A stretch of DNA of 64,000 bases from assembly GCA_947504035.1 (NCBI GenBank), contig CANNGA010000003.1, positions 1 to 64,000 of the forward strand, written 5' to 3'. The notes under the pieces were generated by a model. The model had not been told where the DNA came from. It saw nothing but the letters and a program-made list of their open reading frames with translations, and did not search any database. The stretch is from an uncultured Flavobacteriaceae bacterium (lineage in GTDB: Bacteria; Bacteroidota; Bacteroidia; Flavobacteriales; Flavobacteriaceae). Of the stretch, positions 8,710-18,461 are shown piece after piece (position 1 is the first letter of the stretch; the number at the start of each line of letters is the position of its first letter). Both the position numbers and the translations under genes were made by a program.

Positions 8710-10248
8710 TTAAAATGGCACATCGTTATCATCATCATTAAAAGCACTCCCAAAAGCTTGGTCTGGACTGGCCGTAAAATTATCGGGTTTAAAGCTATCA
8801 TCATTGGCTGCAGCATTCATTTTACTATGAAACTCGAAAGGCGAATCGAAATCATCGAGGTTATCAAATTTACCGAGATGCCCCACAAATTTCAGACGAA
8901 TATTTTCTAAGCCCCCATTCCTGTGTTTAGCAATAATAAATTCACCTTGCCCCTCAGTTGGTGAGCGCTCTTCATCATCCCACTCATCAATTTTATAATA
9001 CTCTGGTCTATATATAAAACTTACAATATCTGCATCTTGCTCGATGGCACCAGATTCACGTAAATCTGAAAGCAATGGTCTTTTACTACCTCCCCTTGTT
9101 TCTACTGCACGAGATAACTGAGATAATGCTATTACAGGAACATTTAATTCCTTTGCCAAGGCTTTTAAGTTTCGAGAAATCATAGATATTTCCTGCTCGC
9201 GATTCCCGGCATGACTACTACCTCCCGTCATTAACTGCAAGTAATCTATCATGATTAGCTTTATACCATGTTGTGAAGATAAACGCCTTGCCTTTGCTCT
9301 TAAATCGAAAATAGATAGCGAGGGCGTATCATCTATAAATAAAGGTGCCTTTTCTAAATCCTTAACTTTCACATTAAGCTGTTCCCACTCGTGTTTTTCT
9401 AATTTACCTGTTCTTAATTTTTCTGAAGACAGTCCTGTTTCACTCGAAATTAAACGCATAATAAGCTGAACCGACGCCATCTCTAATGAGAAAAAAGCAA
9501 CAGGTATACCCTGGTCTACCGCAATATTTCGTGCCATAGATAGTGTTAATGCCGTTTTCCCCATACCTGGACGCGCTGCAACGATAATTAAATCTGAAGG
9601 CTGCCATCCTGAGGTTAATTTGTCTAATTTATGAAAGCCTGTAGGAATACCACTTAATCCTTCTTTATTAGAAATCTCTTCAATCTTTTTCTTGGCCTGT
9701 ATCACTAAATCTTGTGCCGTTTCACTAGACTTTTTAATATTACCTTGCGTCACCTCATAAAGCTTAGTTTCTGCTTTATCTAACAGATCGAAAACATCTT
9801 TGGTTTCGTCGTAAGACTCTTCTATAATTTCATTTGAAATTTTAATCAAACTACGTTGTATAAACTTTTGAAGTATGATACGCGCATGAAATTCGATATG
9901 CGCAGAAGAGGACACCTTTTGTGTTAAAGATATCAAATAGAAATCACCTCCAGCAGCTTCTAATCTTGCATTTTTTTTCAGCTGTGTAGATACTGTTAGT
10001 ATATCTATAGGCTCACTAGCTTCAAAAAGCTGAAATACAGCTTCGAAAATAAATTGGTGTGACTCTTTATAAAATGCATCGGCACTTAAGATGTCTATAA
10101 CCTCATCAACCCCTTTCTTATCAATCATCATTGCCCCAAGGACAACTTCCTCTAAATCGATAGCTTGAGGCGGTATTTTTCCTCTTTCTAGGTTTATCAA
10201 AGTACTCTTATCAACTTTATATCCTGTAACTTGATTGGGTTGTTTCAT
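8710..10248 (-). CDS. dnaB: Replicative DNA helicase DnaB
   Basis: 512 residues, slightly longer than E. coli DnaB because of an acidic C-terminal tail. The N-terminal DnaB domain begins around PPQAIDLEEVVLGAMM. The RecA-like domain has Walker A ARPGMGKT at about residues 225-232, a Walker B region IKLIMIDYLQLM, and the conserved SQLSRAVE and SDLRESGAIEQDAD segments. No intein interrupts these motifs. It unwinds DNA as a hexamer at the replication fork, recruiting primase. The C-terminal DDDNDVPF-like acidic end is common in Bacteroidetes DnaB. It is separated from accA upstream by a strong terminator. Confidence 0.97.
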   Translation of the reverse strand: MKQPNQVTGYKVDKSTLINLERGKIPPQAIDLEEVVLGAMMIDKKGVDEVIDILSADAFYKESHQFIFEAVFQLFEASEPIDILTVSTQLKKNARLEAAGGDFYLISLTQKVSSSAHIEFHARIILQKFIQRSLIKISNEIIEESYDETKDVFDLLDKAETKLYEVTQGNIKKSSETAQDLVIQAKKKIEEISNKEGLSGIPTGFHKLDKLTSGWQPSDLIIVAARPGMGKTALTLSMARNIAVDQGIPVAFFSLEMASVQLIMRLISSETGLSSEKLRTGKLEKHEWEQLNVKVKDLEKAPLFIDDTPSLSIFDLRAKARRLSSQHGIKLIMIDYLQLMTGGSSHAGNREQEISMISRNLKALAKELNVPVIALSQLSRAVETRGGSKRPLLSDLRESGAIEQDADIVSFIYRPEYYKIDEWDDEERSPTEGQGEFIIAKHRNGGLENIRLKFVGHLGKFDNLDDFDSPFEFHSKMNAAANDDSFKPDNFTASPDQAFGSAFNDDDNDVPF

Positions 10249-10344
10249 AGTGGCGAAAATAGCTAAATATTAACTTGAGTTAGATTCCTTTCATTAACAA
10301 ATTAACTGTTAATAACTTAAAAGTATTGTGAATAACCACAAAAA

Positions 10345-10371
10345 AAATCTGAAGATCTTATCTTCAGATTT
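10345..10371 (-). terminator. Rho-independent terminator of accA
   Basis: A 12-bp perfect stem (AAATCTGAAGAT with its complement) around a 3-base loop. On the minus strand it is followed by a run of at least seven T. It sits 24 bp past the accA stop and about 100 bp before the dnaB start. Confidence 0.85.
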
Positions 10372-10393
10372 ATTATCCTAAAAACGGTACCGT

Positions 10394-11347
10394 TTATCCT
10401 TTAAAAACTCCCATGTTGGAATACTTTTCCATACGCTGGGCCACCAAATCTGTTGGTGATAAGTTTTTTAATTCTGCATAATGCTTTTGAATGGCACTAG
10501 CTATTGTTTTAAATGTTTTGGCTCTATCTCTGTGTGCACCTCCTAAGGGTTCCTTAATAATACCATCAATCAACTTTAACTTTTTCATATCGGTTGCCGT
10601 TAATTTTAAAGCTTCTGCTGCAGTTTCTTTATGTTCCCAACTGCGCCATAAAATAGACGAGCAAGATTCTGGAGAGATTACAGAGTACCATGTATTTTCC
10701 AACATTAAAACCCGGTCTCCTACGCCAATACCTAATGCTCCTCCAGAGGCACCTTCACCAATTACTATGGTAATAACAGGCACTTTAAGACGTGTCATCT
10801 CTAATATATTTCTAGCAATGGCTTCGCCTTGTCCACGCTCTTCTGCTTCTAATCCAGGGTAAGCCCCTGGCGTATCTAACAAAGAAATAACAGGGATCCC
10901 AAATTTTTCAGCAGACTTCATTAAGCGTAACGCCTTTCTATACCCTTCAGGGTTTGCCATACCAAAATTTCTATACTGTCGTGTTTTGGTATTGTAGCCT
11001 TTTTGCTGCCCTATAAACATAAAGCTTTGGTCTCCTATTTTACCCAAGCCACCTATCATGGCTTTATCATCTTTAAAGCTTCTATCCCCATGCAATTCTA
11101 AGAAGGAATCTCCACAGATGGCATTGATATAATCTAAAGTATAAGGTCTATTAGGATGACGCGATAGTTGTACGCGTTGCCATGGGCTTAAATTTTTGTA
11201 TATGTCTGTAGTAGTATCTTTTAACTTTTTCTCTATTTGCTCGCAGGTTTCTGATACGTCAACTTCACTTTCTTTTCCAATAACTTTGCATTTTTGAAGT
11301 TGATCTTCGAGCTCCTTTATAGGTAATTCAAATTCTAAGTATTCCAT
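10394..11347 (-). CDS. accA: Acetyl-CoA carboxylase carboxyltransferase subunit alpha
   Basis: 317 residues, the normal size for AccA. Recognisable blocks are the N-terminal [13 protein letters not shown] helix, [38 protein letters not shown], the CoA/carboxybiotin-binding [26 protein letters not shown], and [31 protein letters not shown]. With AccD it transfers the carboxyl group from biotin to acetyl-CoA to make malonyl-CoA in the cytosol. It is a single gene here, ended by the hairpin at 10345-10371. Confidence 0.97.
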   Translation of the reverse strand: MEYLEFELPIKELEDQLQKCKVIGKESEVDVSETCEQIEKKLKDTTTDIYKNLSPWQRVQLSRHPNRPYTLDYINAICGDSFLELHGDRSFKDDKAMIGGLGKIGDQSFMFIGQQKGYNTKTRQYRNFGMANPEGYRKALRLMKSAEKFGIPVISLLDTPGAYPGLEAEERGQGEAIARNILEMTRLKVPVITIVIGEGASGGALGIGVGDRVLMLENTWYSVISPESCSSILWRSWEHKETAAEALKLTATDMKKLKLIDGIIKEPLGGAHRDRAKTFKTIASAIQKHYAELKNLSPTDLVAQRMEKYSNMGVFKG

Positions 11348-11706
11348 AAGAATTTAATTGAGTTATTTTAGTTAGCTTACAAAACTAAGGAATTTATTTT
11401 GTTTGAAATTTAGATTTTATCGTATTTGTTCTGTTTTTAGGACATCTCTACTTTTAATCGCATTTTATTAAAATTTCTTTTCAAAGCTATCAAATGTCCC
11501 ACATAAAATACAATTTAAGATAGTCCTATAGCATGTTACCCTATAAAGTATCACATCAACAAGATATACATCTACATACATATGCATGCATTTCAGATAC
11601 ACTAAAGCGCTATAACCAGACTTATAGAATGTGGCACCTATTTTAATGATATGCTATTCTCTATATCTAATTCTACGTTTAAAACTCCAGAACTTTTATT
11701 TAATAT
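11348..11706. other. Intergenic spacer upstream of accA without a recognised gene
   Basis: About 360 bp, AT-rich, between the accA start and the stop of the 50-residue ORF. It includes alternating TACATATGCATGCATT around 11575-11595. No ORF above about 40 codons or RNA fold was convincing. Confidence 0.4.
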
Positions 11707-11859
11707 TTAATCCAATGCTTGTTTTGTGACATACGAACGCCAACCAATAATTAGCAATTGCAATGCACTCGCCTCTGCTAGGTTGAGTTGTTGTTTGGAA
11801 TAACTAGGTAATACGGCTTTATTCACCTTTGCCAAAATTTTAAAAACTTGCTTTTTCAT
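11707..11859 (-). CDS. 50-residue conserved flavobacterial ORF (often mislabelled SsrA-binding protein)
   Basis: An ATG at 11859 opens 50 codons to TAA at 11707. The protein begins MKKQVFKILAKVNKAVLPSY and ends GWRSYVTKQALD: a basic N-terminal helix, a Leu/Ala-rich middle (LAEASALQLLII) and a fixed end. I recall near-identical short ORFs in many flavobacteria, sometimes named SsrA-binding protein, although SmpB is about 150 residues and this shows no SmpB motif. A membrane-associated amphipathic helix is possible. Its conserved start and end suggest a real gene, but the function is unknown. Confidence 0.72.
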   Translation of the reverse strand: MKKQVFKILAKVNKAVLPSYSKQQLNLAEASALQLLIIGWRSYVTKQALD

Positions 11860-12467
11860 GTTTTAAGTATCGTGTTAAAACAAAAATAGTAAAACTTATT
11901 CTAGACTAAGCTTTACTATACATTAGGTTTAAATACTAGAGATAATATATAAAATTACATCTACTACAAACTTGGCAAGTGTCATCATTTTTTTTAAAGT
12001 TTTAAGGTTACTATTAGCACTGTTTTTTGAATATATATATTTCTTAACATGCTTGTACTATAACAGAAACAAAATCGATGCATTTGCATATGCATTTACA
12101 ATTAAAACAATATAATTAATTTCGAAGTATAAGTGACTTCCTTAAAAAAAGTTTCATTCTTAAACAAAAAATATACATTTTATATATAAAATGAAATAAA
12201 TGAAGCCTGTTTTTACCTTAGTTTTAAAAACTCTAGGTGTTTGTTATGAGCTAATGTGCGTTTTTGGTCAATTCCATTATTTTAAACACCTTCACACTAT
12301 GTTCTAAACTTTACAGTAACACCGGCATGTTTCCCCCTATAACTGCGTCTATTTTTAATAGCATTTCAACGTATATGACGAAGTATGAACACATAAATTG
12401 AATTAAAACCATAGGATTTTTTAAAATTACTTTTAACTTTAATATATCTTCGCAAAAAATATCATGT
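11860..12467. other. AT-rich intergenic region without a recognised gene
   Basis: About 600 bp between the small minus-strand ORF and the plus-strand antiporter. It has a short palindromic ATGCATTTGCATATGCAT stretch near 12078-12095 and a possible TATCTTCG -7 element at 12445-12452 for the antiporter gene. A minus-strand open frame here has no protein-like composition. Confidence 0.4.
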
Positions 12468-13412
12468 ATGAGCATACTTTGGGTCATTTTAGGTTTTATT
12501 CTATTAGTAGTTGGTGGTGAATATTTGGTTAGGGCGTCTGTCGCGCTATCCTTTAAGTTTAATATTTCCAAAATGGTTATTGGAATGACAGTCGTTTCCT
12601 TTGCAACTTCTGCACCAGAACTTTTGGTAAGCTTACAAGCTGCTTTATCAGGTTCTCCAGCCATTGCCATAAATAATGTTGTAGGTTCTAATATCGCCAA
12701 TATTGGTTTAGTTCTAGGTATAACCGCGTTGGTTGGTCCTATCGCCGTAGACCAATCCTTTTACAAACTCAACTGGCCTGTTATGATGGTGTTCTCTATC
12801 GCCCTTTTTTATCTTTTAAATAACGATAGCATACTTAGTGGTTTAGAAGGCGGCGTCTTATGTATCGGTTTGGTTGTTTTTTTAGTGGTATTGATACGCA
12901 ACGCCAAAAAAGAAACAGTAGCAGAAGAGGTGGATGATAAACTCGCAGAGGTTTCTAATATTAAGATTGTACTGTGGTTATTAATTGGGGCTGCTGCACT
13001 TTATTTTGGAAGTGAATGGCTTGTAGATGGCTCTAAGGCTATTGCCAGAGCTGCAGGAGTAAGCGAAGCTGTTATAGGCGTTTCACTTATTGCTATAGGT
13101 ACAAGTGTTCCAGAATTGGCCGCATCTATTATTGCTGCTGCAAAACAAGAAAAGGCCATTTCTTTAGGCAACCTTATAGGCTCTAACATTTTTAATATCG
13201 CTTCTGTTCTAGGCTTAACAGCTATGGTAAAACCGATTCACATTACAGAACCTCAAATATTAAGCAATGATATTTTTTGGATGTTGGGCTTTTCGGCGGT
13301 GCTGCTACCTCTAATTTTTATTCCTAAACGCATGCAAATAAGTAGATTTAAAGGCTTTTTTCTCGTTTTAGGGTATGCTGCATTTATGATTATGGTTTTT
13401 ACGCATAAATAA
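12468..13412 (+). CDS. Calcium/sodium antiporter (YrbG/CaCA family)
   Basis: 314 residues, about ten hydrophobic segments, and the internal duplication typical of cation/Ca2+ exchangers. The first alpha-repeat is GMTVVSFATSAPELLVS with NNVVGSNIANIGLVLG; the second is GVSLIAIGTSVPELAAS with GNLIGSNIFNIASVLG. The conserved acidic residues in the two SAPE/SVPE motifs bind the ions. It is an inner-membrane protein that probably extrudes Ca2+ in exchange for Na+. The loop between the halves (residues about 145-165) is charged and probably cytoplasmic. It is monocistronic. Confidence 0.92.
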   Translation: MSILWVILGFILLVVGGEYLVRASVALSFKFNISKMVIGMTVVSFATSAPELLVSLQAALSGSPAIAINNVVGSNIANIGLVLGITALVGPIAVDQSFYKLNWPVMMVFSIALFYLLNNDSILSGLEGGVLCIGLVVFLVVLIRNAKKETVAEEVDDKLAEVSNIKIVLWLLIGAAALYFGSEWLVDGSKAIARAAGVSEAVIGVSLIAIGTSVPELAASIIAAAKQEKAISLGNLIGSNIFNIASVLGLTAMVKPIHITEPQILSNDIFWMLGFSAVLLPLIFIPKRMQISRFKGFFLVLGYAAFMIMVFTHK

Positions 13413-13575
13413 CAACTAATAGTTTCCATACCAAATCCTCACAAAGCACTATTTGTTTTCGTGTGTTGGAATTATTAATAGCTTAGAGCTTTGGTTATCA
13501 TGTTTAATGACCTGTAAGAACATTAGCTTCTTCGTTTATATTTCACAATGAGTTCATCACATCTATACGCCATTT

Positions 13576-14319
13576 ATGAGACATTCAACCTTGATAATCT
13601 TGATAAACCTATTGGTTTTCTCTTGCACATTTTCAAAAAAGCCCCTTACGGCGCAAGACATCATTGACACTGCTATTTCTAAGCACTGCAATGGCCACTG
13701 TGATACTGCCACAGTATCTTATGTTTTTAGAGGTAAAACTTATGAAAGCTATAGAGACAATGGTCTTTTTAGGTATACGTCCTTTTCAGAAGGAAAGACG
13801 AGGTCTATTAAAGATGTATTAAGCAACTCAAAATTTCAGCGCTTCGTCAACGATAGTTTAGTTGCCCTTAACGCTATTGAAACTACTAAATACGCCAATG
13901 CGCTTAATAGTGTACATTATTTTGCGTGGCTCCCTTATGGTCTTAACGCTCCTGCGGTAAAAAAAGAACGTTTCAAAGATGTATCTTTAAAAGGAAAAAC
14001 CTATTATAAGATAGGTATTAGCTTTACTAAAGATGGTGGTGGTCAAGATTTCGAAGACCAGTTTATTTATTGGTTTGATACTTCTGATTTTAGTTTAGAC
14101 TATTTGGCCTATAGTTATGCCACGAACGGCGGTGGTATGCGCTTTAGAGCCGCTTTCAACAGAAGAAATGTGAACGGCATTAACTTTCAGGATTACAACA
14201 ACTACAAACCCCTTAAAAACATTTCTTTAAAGCATATAGACCAATTGTACACCCAAGATAAGCTACAATTAGTATCTAAAATAGAACTTAAAGCGATCTC
14301 TGTACACCATAAAAATTAA
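13576..14319 (+). CDS. DUF6503-like lipoprotein of unknown function
   Basis: 247 residues. The N-terminus (MRHSTLIILINLLVFSC) ends in a lipobox-like LVFSC, so Cys17 is probably lipidated. The mature part resembles the DUF6503 family: an AQDIIDTAISKH start, a long beta-rich body with a GGGQDFEDQFIYWFD segment and a C-terminal NFQDYNNYKPL block. Such proteins look like periplasmic lipid- or ligand-binding folds, but no activity is established. It resembles the lipoprotein at 20657 in architecture. It stands alone, with no obvious terminator. Confidence 0.6.
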   Translation: MRHSTLIILINLLVFSCTFSKKPLTAQDIIDTAISKHCNGHCDTATVSYVFRGKTYESYRDNGLFRYTSFSEGKTRSIKDVLSNSKFQRFVNDSLVALNAIETTKYANALNSVHYFAWLPYGLNAPAVKKERFKDVSLKGKTYYKIGISFTKDGGGQDFEDQFIYWFDTSDFSLDYLAYSYATNGGGMRFRAAFNRRNVNGINFQDYNNYKPLKNISLKHIDQLYTQDKLQLVSKIELKAISVHHKN

Positions 14320-14495
14320 ACTTGACATCGCTTTTTCTTTATTCCAAAAGCAAATTTTAAAATAGCTTCTACCTCACAAGTTCCTTAAAGGTTATGACTA
14401 CTTCATCATAATACTTATCATTTTGTTTTTAAGAATTTCACCCTAAATAGCAAAAAAAACTTATTTTTGAATGAAATTTATTTACCCCTAAAATC

Positions 14496-15275
14496 ATGAA
14501 AACAAAATTACTCCTACTTTTAGTATTATTTACTTCTTTTAATTCTATAGCCCAGAATAATATAGTGCCTAATGGCGATATTGAAGAATGGGATTCTTTT
14601 AATGACAATCCAGACGATTGGTTTAGATTCTTTAATGGATCATGGGAACGCAGTGATGATGCTCAAAATGGCACTGCTAGTTTAGAACTACAAATAGATG
14701 CTGAACGTTCCTTTATATTTATAAATACACCAGACATGCAATTTACCGCTGGCGTAACCTATGTCTGTTCTTTTTATTACAAAGTTGTATCTGGCTCTAT
14801 AACCGCTACAGAGTTCAATTTAAGTCACACACCTAATGTTTTTCCTGAAGATTTAGTCTCTAATGAATTCACAGACTTATCTGCTTTTGAATGGAAACAA
14901 GGGGCTTTCGAATACACTGCAACAACTACAGAAAATGTAGAAGCTTTCATCTATGCTAGAGGTACTGCCAATTCTAAAATACTTATAGATAATGTGTCTA
15001 TTGTAGATCAAAATGAAGTCTTATCTCTAAACACAGTTACCCCTAGTTCTAATGCATTAGTTATCTACCCTAGTCCAGCAAAAGACTATATTCAAATTTC
15101 AGGCTTAAAAAATGGATTTGATACTAGTTATACCATATATGATACTTTAGGCAAAACTGTTTTAAAGCATACTGTTAGTGAAGGCCAAAGAATCGATATT
15201 TCTCAGTTAAATAGAGGTATTTATTTTTTCAGAACAAATACAGGAAAAACCCATAAATTTCTAAAAACAGAATAA
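14496..15275 (+). CDS. Secreted protein with carbohydrate-binding-like domain and T9SS type A sorting domain
   Basis: 259 residues. The signal peptide spans residues 1-19 (ending SIAQ). Residues of about 21-170 form a jelly-roll-like module beginning NNIVPNGDIEEWDSFNDNPDDW and ending KILIDNVSIVD, the pattern of CBM-like N-terminal domains in secreted Bacteroidetes proteins. Residues of about 185-259 are a type A T9SS CTD (VIYPSPAKDYIQISG, YTIYDTLGKTVLK, DISQLNRGIYFFR, KFLKTE). The protein would cross the outer membrane by the T9SS and be attached or released. No catalytic domain is present. Confidence 0.82.
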   Translation: MKTKLLLLLVLFTSFNSIAQNNIVPNGDIEEWDSFNDNPDDWFRFFNGSWERSDDAQNGTASLELQIDAERSFIFINTPDMQFTAGVTYVCSFYYKVVSGSITATEFNLSHTPNVFPEDLVSNEFTDLSAFEWKQGAFEYTATTTENVEAFIYARGTANSKILIDNVSIVDQNEVLSLNTVTPSSNALVIYPSPAKDYIQISGLKNGFDTSYTIYDTLGKTVLKHTVSEGQRIDISQLNRGIYFFRTNTGKTHKFLKTE

Positions 15276-15330
15276 AAAATTAAAGCTCTTATAGTACCCT
15301 AATGGTTTTATAATGAAGTTAGTCATTTCA

Positions 15331-15375
15331 AACTCCGATGTAAGAATGGTTTTAAACCTTCATATCATCGGAGTT
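15331..15375 (+). terminator. Possible terminator of the T9SS type A gene
   Basis: AACTCCGATG at 15331-15340 pairs with CATCGGAGTT at 15366-15375; the inner part can also pair through GGTTT/AAACC. Only a weak T-rich tract follows. Confidence 0.5.
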
Positions 15376-15459
15376 CTTTATATACGGTAACATCTATATG
15401 CAAATCCAGTCTATTACATTGAATAGTTACTTTTATTTATACTGAACGTATACCGTTAA

Positions 15460-16914
15460 CTATTCAATAGCTTTTAACACCTCTACAACAAACTTCCAAT
15501 ACTTTTGTACTGATGAAATTTGAGCGCGCTCATCGGGGGAATGTGCTCCTTTTATATGAGGTCCAAAACTAATCATATCCATATCTGGATAATTCTGTCC
15601 TAAAATCCCGCATTCTAAACCTGCATGGCATGCTGCAACATGAGGTTTATCCTTATTCAAGGTTTCGTATACAGTGGTTAATGTTTTTAAAACTGGGGAA
15701 TCCATACGCGGTGTCCAACCTGGATAGTCTCCAGAAAATTCGACCTCACAACCTGTTAATTCGAAGGTAGCTCGCAGCATATTTGCCAAATCCATTTTAG
15801 AACTTTCTACCGAAGACCGCGTTAAACATCCTATACTTATGTTTCCGTCTTTTATAAGAACTCTAGCTATGTTATTAGAGGTTTCTACCAAATCTGGGAT
15901 GTCTGCACTCATACGGTACACGCCATTCAAAGCGGCATATAGCGCCCTAGTAACACCTTCTTGCACTCCTAAATCCATGATTGCCTCTGGGGTTTCGCTT
16001 TTAGATACTGCAATATCCAACTCGGGCTCTGTTGTACTTAGTTCCCTTTTTATAGTATTGGCTAATAAGTTTAACTCTAATAAAAAGGCATCTTCGTGCA
16101 TCGCATCGATAGCCACAAGAGCCTTACTTTCTCTAGGAATCGCATTGCGTAAACTCCCGCCATCTATTTCAGAAATACGCAAACCAAAATTTTGAAATCC
16201 ATCAAACAGCAATCGGTTCATGATTTTATTGGCATTACCCAACCCTTCATGAATCTGCATTCCAGAATGGCCTCCTTGTAAACCTTTTACAACAATTTCA
16301 AACCCTATTTTAAACTCTGGTGTGTCTTCTTCTTTGTAAGTTCTCGTTGCTGTTACATCTATACCACCAGCACAACCTACTCCAATTTCATCATCTTCTT
16401 CTGTATCTAAATTTAATAAAATGCCTCCAGTAAGCAGTCCGCCCTTTAGTCCCATAGCGCCAGTCATTCCTGTTTCTTCATCTACAGTAAACAGCGCTTC
16501 TAAAGGTGGGTGTGCTATTGTAGTACTTTCTAATACTGCCATTATTGTAGCCACACCTAAGCCATTGTCGGCTCCCAAAGTGGTCCCCTTAGCTTTCACC
16601 CAGTCGCCTTCTACATACATTTCAATCCCCTGCGTATTAAAATCGAATACCGTATCTGCATTTTTCTGATGTACCATATCCAAATGAGACTGCATCACAA
16701 CAGGCGTACGGTTTTCCATCCCTGGTGTTGCAGGCTTTTTTATAATAACATTGCCTACCTCATCTACATGGGTTTCTAAACCTAAATTGGCTCCAAAATC
16801 TCGCATAAATGCAATAACACGCTCTTCTTTTTTTGAAGGTCTGGGCACCGCATTTAAATCTGCAAATTTATTCCAAAGGGCACTAGGTTCTAACTGTCTT
16901 ACGTCTTGACTCAT
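15460..16914 (-). CDS. pepD: Aminoacyl-histidine dipeptidase (cytosol nonspecific dipeptidase, M20 family)
   Basis: 484 residues, the standard size of PepD. The M20 metal site is visible: QSHLDMVHQK (His and Asp ligands), TTLGADNGLGVA (bridging Asp), DEETGMTGA (catalytic Glu and ligand Glu), LNLDTEEDDEIGVGCAGG, and the late His in GPHIKGAHSPDE. The dimerisation insert runs from about residue 200 to 390 (GGHSGMQIHEGLGNANK). It hydrolyses Xaa-His and other dipeptides in the cytosol with two zinc ions. It is a single gene, convergent with the T9SS type A gene. Confidence 0.95.
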   Translation of the reverse strand: MSQDVRQLEPSALWNKFADLNAVPRPSKKEERVIAFMRDFGANLGLETHVDEVGNVIIKKPATPGMENRTPVVMQSHLDMVHQKNADTVFDFNTQGIEMYVEGDWVKAKGTTLGADNGLGVATIMAVLESTTIAHPPLEALFTVDEETGMTGAMGLKGGLLTGGILLNLDTEEDDEIGVGCAGGIDVTATRTYKEEDTPEFKIGFEIVVKGLQGGHSGMQIHEGLGNANKIMNRLLFDGFQNFGLRISEIDGGSLRNAIPRESKALVAIDAMHEDAFLLELNLLANTIKRELSTTEPELDIAVSKSETPEAIMDLGVQEGVTRALYAALNGVYRMSADIPDLVETSNNIARVLIKDGNISIGCLTRSSVESSKMDLANMLRATFELTGCEVEFSGDYPGWTPRMDSPVLKTLTTVYETLNKDKPHVAACHAGLECGILGQNYPDMDMISFGPHIKGAHSPDERAQISSVQKYWKFVVEVLKAIE

Positions 16915-17109
16915 TATATCATGATTTATAGCTTGCTAATTTAATGAAGAATTATCGTTTTAAATTCTTATCCCCATTAAATACTTTTTTCGACACAGCG
17001 TCTCATGTGGGATCTAACATCTAAACATCACATAAACAAACTGATAGAACACTCATTCTTTAAACAATCCTCAAAAGAACAACAGCGCAATAGTACTAAG
17101 CCTAAGACT

Positions 17110-17142
17110 TTTGTGCGAAGGCGTTATTTTTCACTATTTTTG
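17110..17142 (+). promoter_or_regulatory. Predicted promoter giving a leaderless DUF3810 mRNA
   Basis: TTTG at 17110-17113 and TATTTTTG at 17135-17142 are spaced 21 bp, matching the Bacteroidetes -33/-7 consensus. The ATG follows after 4 bases, so transcription would start at or beside the start codon. Confidence 0.55.
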
Positions 17143-17146
17143 ACAC

Positions 17147-18214
17147 ATGCTACACAAGAAGAAATTAATACTTGCACTAAGCCTTATACCGCAAATCATT
17201 CTTGTAAAACTCCTATCGCGATACCCTAAGTTTGTAGAACAGTATTATAGTGAGGGCATATATCCTATCGTTTCTAAAATTTCCCGTTTCACATTAGGTT
17301 GGCTTCCTTTTTCTTTTGGAGACATTGTTTATGGATTAGGGCTTATATACATCCTTTGGTGGATTATAAAACATAGAAAACGTCTTAGAACAGATTTTAA
17401 AAGTTGGTGCATTGATGTAAGTGCCGCTGTAGCACTCCTTTATTTTGCGTTTCATTGCCTATGGGCACTAAACTACTACCGTTTACCCTTACATAAAAAC
17501 CTAAACTTAAGTTCAAAGTATACCACAGCACAACTCGTTTCTATTACCGAAACATTAATAGCAGCATCCAACACTTTACATCTAAATGTTGCTACGCATG
17601 ATACTATCGCTGTTATTATGCCTTATGATAGAACAGCTATTTTCGAACATATCCCGAAGGCTTACGACAACTTAAAAACGACATTTCCTAAATTGGATTA
17701 TACCCTTAAAAGCACCAAATCATCCTTATTTAGTTTTCCTTTAAGTTACATGGGGTTTAGTGGCTATCTTAATCCGCTTACTAACGAAGCTCAGGTTAAC
17801 CGCTTAATTCCGCTGTACAAATTCCCTACGACAGCCGCTCATGAGGTAGCGCATCAATTGGGATATGCTGCCGAAAACGAAGCTAACTTTATTGGCTTTA
17901 TGGCAGCTTCGAACTCTAACGATCCTTATATTAAATATTGCGGTCTTACGTTTGGTTTACGCTTTTGCTTAAATGAAATCTATTACCGTGACAAATGTCT
18001 TTTTGAAGATCTGGCGGCAGATATTAATAAAGGCATTTTAAAAAATTACGAAACTTCTCGTTTATTCTGGAAGCATCATGAAAATCCACTAGAGCCTCTA
18101 TTCAAAAGCTTTTACAGCCTCTTTTTAAAAGCAAACAATCAATCTAAAGGCATTGAAAGCTATAGCTATGTGGTCGCATTACTCGTAAATTATTTAGAAG
18201 CCCACCCTTTATAG
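17147..18214 (+). CDS. DUF3810 membrane protein with HExxH zinc-protease-like motif
   Basis: 355 residues. The N-terminal third has about three membrane segments (ILALSLIPQIILVKLL, IVYGLGLIYILWWI, VAALLYFAFHCLWALNYY). The rest carries TAAHEVAHQLGYAAENEANF at about residues 227-246, an HExxH motif with a downstream Glu pair as in zinc metallopeptidases. This is the pattern of the DUF3810 family of Bacteroidetes and Firmicutes. It is probably an inner-membrane protease or protease-like protein; no substrate is known. A promoter sits only 4 bp before the ATG. Confidence 0.8.
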   Translation: MLHKKKLILALSLIPQIILVKLLSRYPKFVEQYYSEGIYPIVSKISRFTLGWLPFSFGDIVYGLGLIYILWWIIKHRKRLRTDFKSWCIDVSAAVALLYFAFHCLWALNYYRLPLHKNLNLSSKYTTAQLVSITETLIAASNTLHLNVATHDTIAVIMPYDRTAIFEHIPKAYDNLKTTFPKLDYTLKSTKSSLFSFPLSYMGFSGYLNPLTNEAQVNRLIPLYKFPTTAAHEVAHQLGYAAENEANFIGFMAASNSNDPYIKYCGLTFGLRFCLNEIYYRDKCLFEDLAADINKGILKNYETSRLFWKHHENPLEPLFKSFYSLFLKANNQSKGIESYSYVVALLVNYLEAHPL

Positions 18215-18443
18215 CCTACAACCTTCTTACCCTTACCCTAAATTCGCCATTCCTTCTTAAAATAGTATGTTGTAACGATACCATACTAGAGCACAACAAC
18301 ACTCTAATTTTAATAGACACCACCACTTTACATCGAAATAGAAAAACGGTTAATGTCTTAATGACCTCGTTATCATTTTTAATTTTATTGTAGTATCCAA
18401 CCTGCATTAAACGTTAAAACAGTATAATTAGGGTTAAAAATGC

Positions 18444-18451
18444 TATTTTTG
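18444..18451 (+). promoter_or_regulatory. Predicted -7 element for the SpoU methyltransferase gene
   Basis: TATTTTTG matches TAnnTTTG and ends 10 bases before the ATG, implying a leader of only a few nucleotides. No clear -33 TTTG was found. Confidence 0.4.
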
Positions 18452-18461
18452 TGCGCATCTT

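Noticed and set aside
8710-10248. Intein in dnaB
   Set aside because: The helicase motifs are contiguous and the length (512) is normal for an uninterrupted protein.
12311-12700. Minus-strand 129-residue ORF across the antiporter start
   Set aside because: It overlaps the well-supported antiporter gene and has no protein-family features.
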